This document shows positions 63,890-64,000 of a stretch of DNA of 64,000 bases, in pieces. The position numbers and the translations under genes were made by a program. The notes below the pieces were generated by a model. The model was not told the DNA's origin, searched no databases, and worked only from the letters and a program-made list of their open reading frames with translations. This DNA is from Chaunax sp. Z400 (lineage: Eukaryota; Chordata; Actinopteri; Lophiiformes; Chaunacidae): assembly GCA_037577475.1 (NCBI GenBank), contig CM075187.1:19312810-19376809 (forward strand), in the 5' to 3' direction. Positions within the stretch are counted from its first letter, which is position 1. Every line of letters starts with the position of its first letter.

Positions 63890-64000
63890 TACCTCTGCTA
63901 AGGAGATGCTGTTTTCACCTGTGCCATTGGTTGATTGGTTAGTTAGTCCAAAACCATTGGACAGATTTCCACTAAACTTGGTAGAACGATGGTGCTATGG
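63890..64000 (+). repeat. Family A repeat, cut by the window edge
   Basis: tttttacctctgctaaggag, then ttggttgattggttagttag, then ggacagatttccactaaact. It is the same family as 934-1140, in the opposite orientation. Confidence 0.6.

Overview
The window is vertebrate nuclear DNA, almost certainly from a percomorph-type teleost. It has multi-exon genes with GT-AG introns, long (CA)n/(TG)n tracts, several Tc1-type transposon relics, two non-LTR retrotransposon fragments, and small dispersed repeats that I recognise from perch-like fish genomes. Nothing bacterial, viral or CRISPR-like was seen. No searches could be run. Gene names rest on motifs and exon phases read by eye and on what I remember of the families.

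Layout. (1) 1-7379, plus strand: the 3' half of srrm4, the neuronal SR-repeat splicing factor. Five well-supported exons (4112-7379) include both exons of the microexon-enhancer (eMIC) domain, and there is a further candidate exon at 1366-1531. (2) 10774-22686, plus strand: a complete hspb8 gene (221 aa, three coding exons) with a TATA box, a probable 5'UTR mini-intron, two large introns and a poly(A) signal. (3) 26223-23486, minus strand: a complete four-exon small heat shock protein gene of the HspB1 type. It lies tail-to-tail with hspb8 and has an extra last exon encoding a 170-residue, strongly acidic tail. (4) 26.3-64 kb: about 38 kb with no recognised gene. It holds repeats, four Tc1-family relics (43.2, 45.8, 50.9 and 51.9-53.0 kb), a LINE fragment (45.9-46.7 kb), microsatellites, and a few exon-like stretches that I cannot name (31.3, 36.3, 37.1 and 55.2 kb).

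How the genes relate. In human, SRRM4 lies beside HSPB8 and SRRM3 beside HSPB1, in two paralogous regions. Here one srrm gene is followed by both an hspb8 and an hspb1-type gene. The two small heat shock genes have a second exon of the same length (64 nt) with the same intron phases. This suggests that an SRRM-HSPB8-HSPB1 cluster existed before the vertebrate genome duplications. Both chaperone products would act in protein quality control. The srrm4 product promotes inclusion of neuronal microexons. No shared regulation of the three genes is visible.

The most interesting item is the acidic-tail small heat shock protein. Splicing of its last intron adds the tail. Retaining that intron gives a stop after ten codons and a protein of ordinary HspB1 length.
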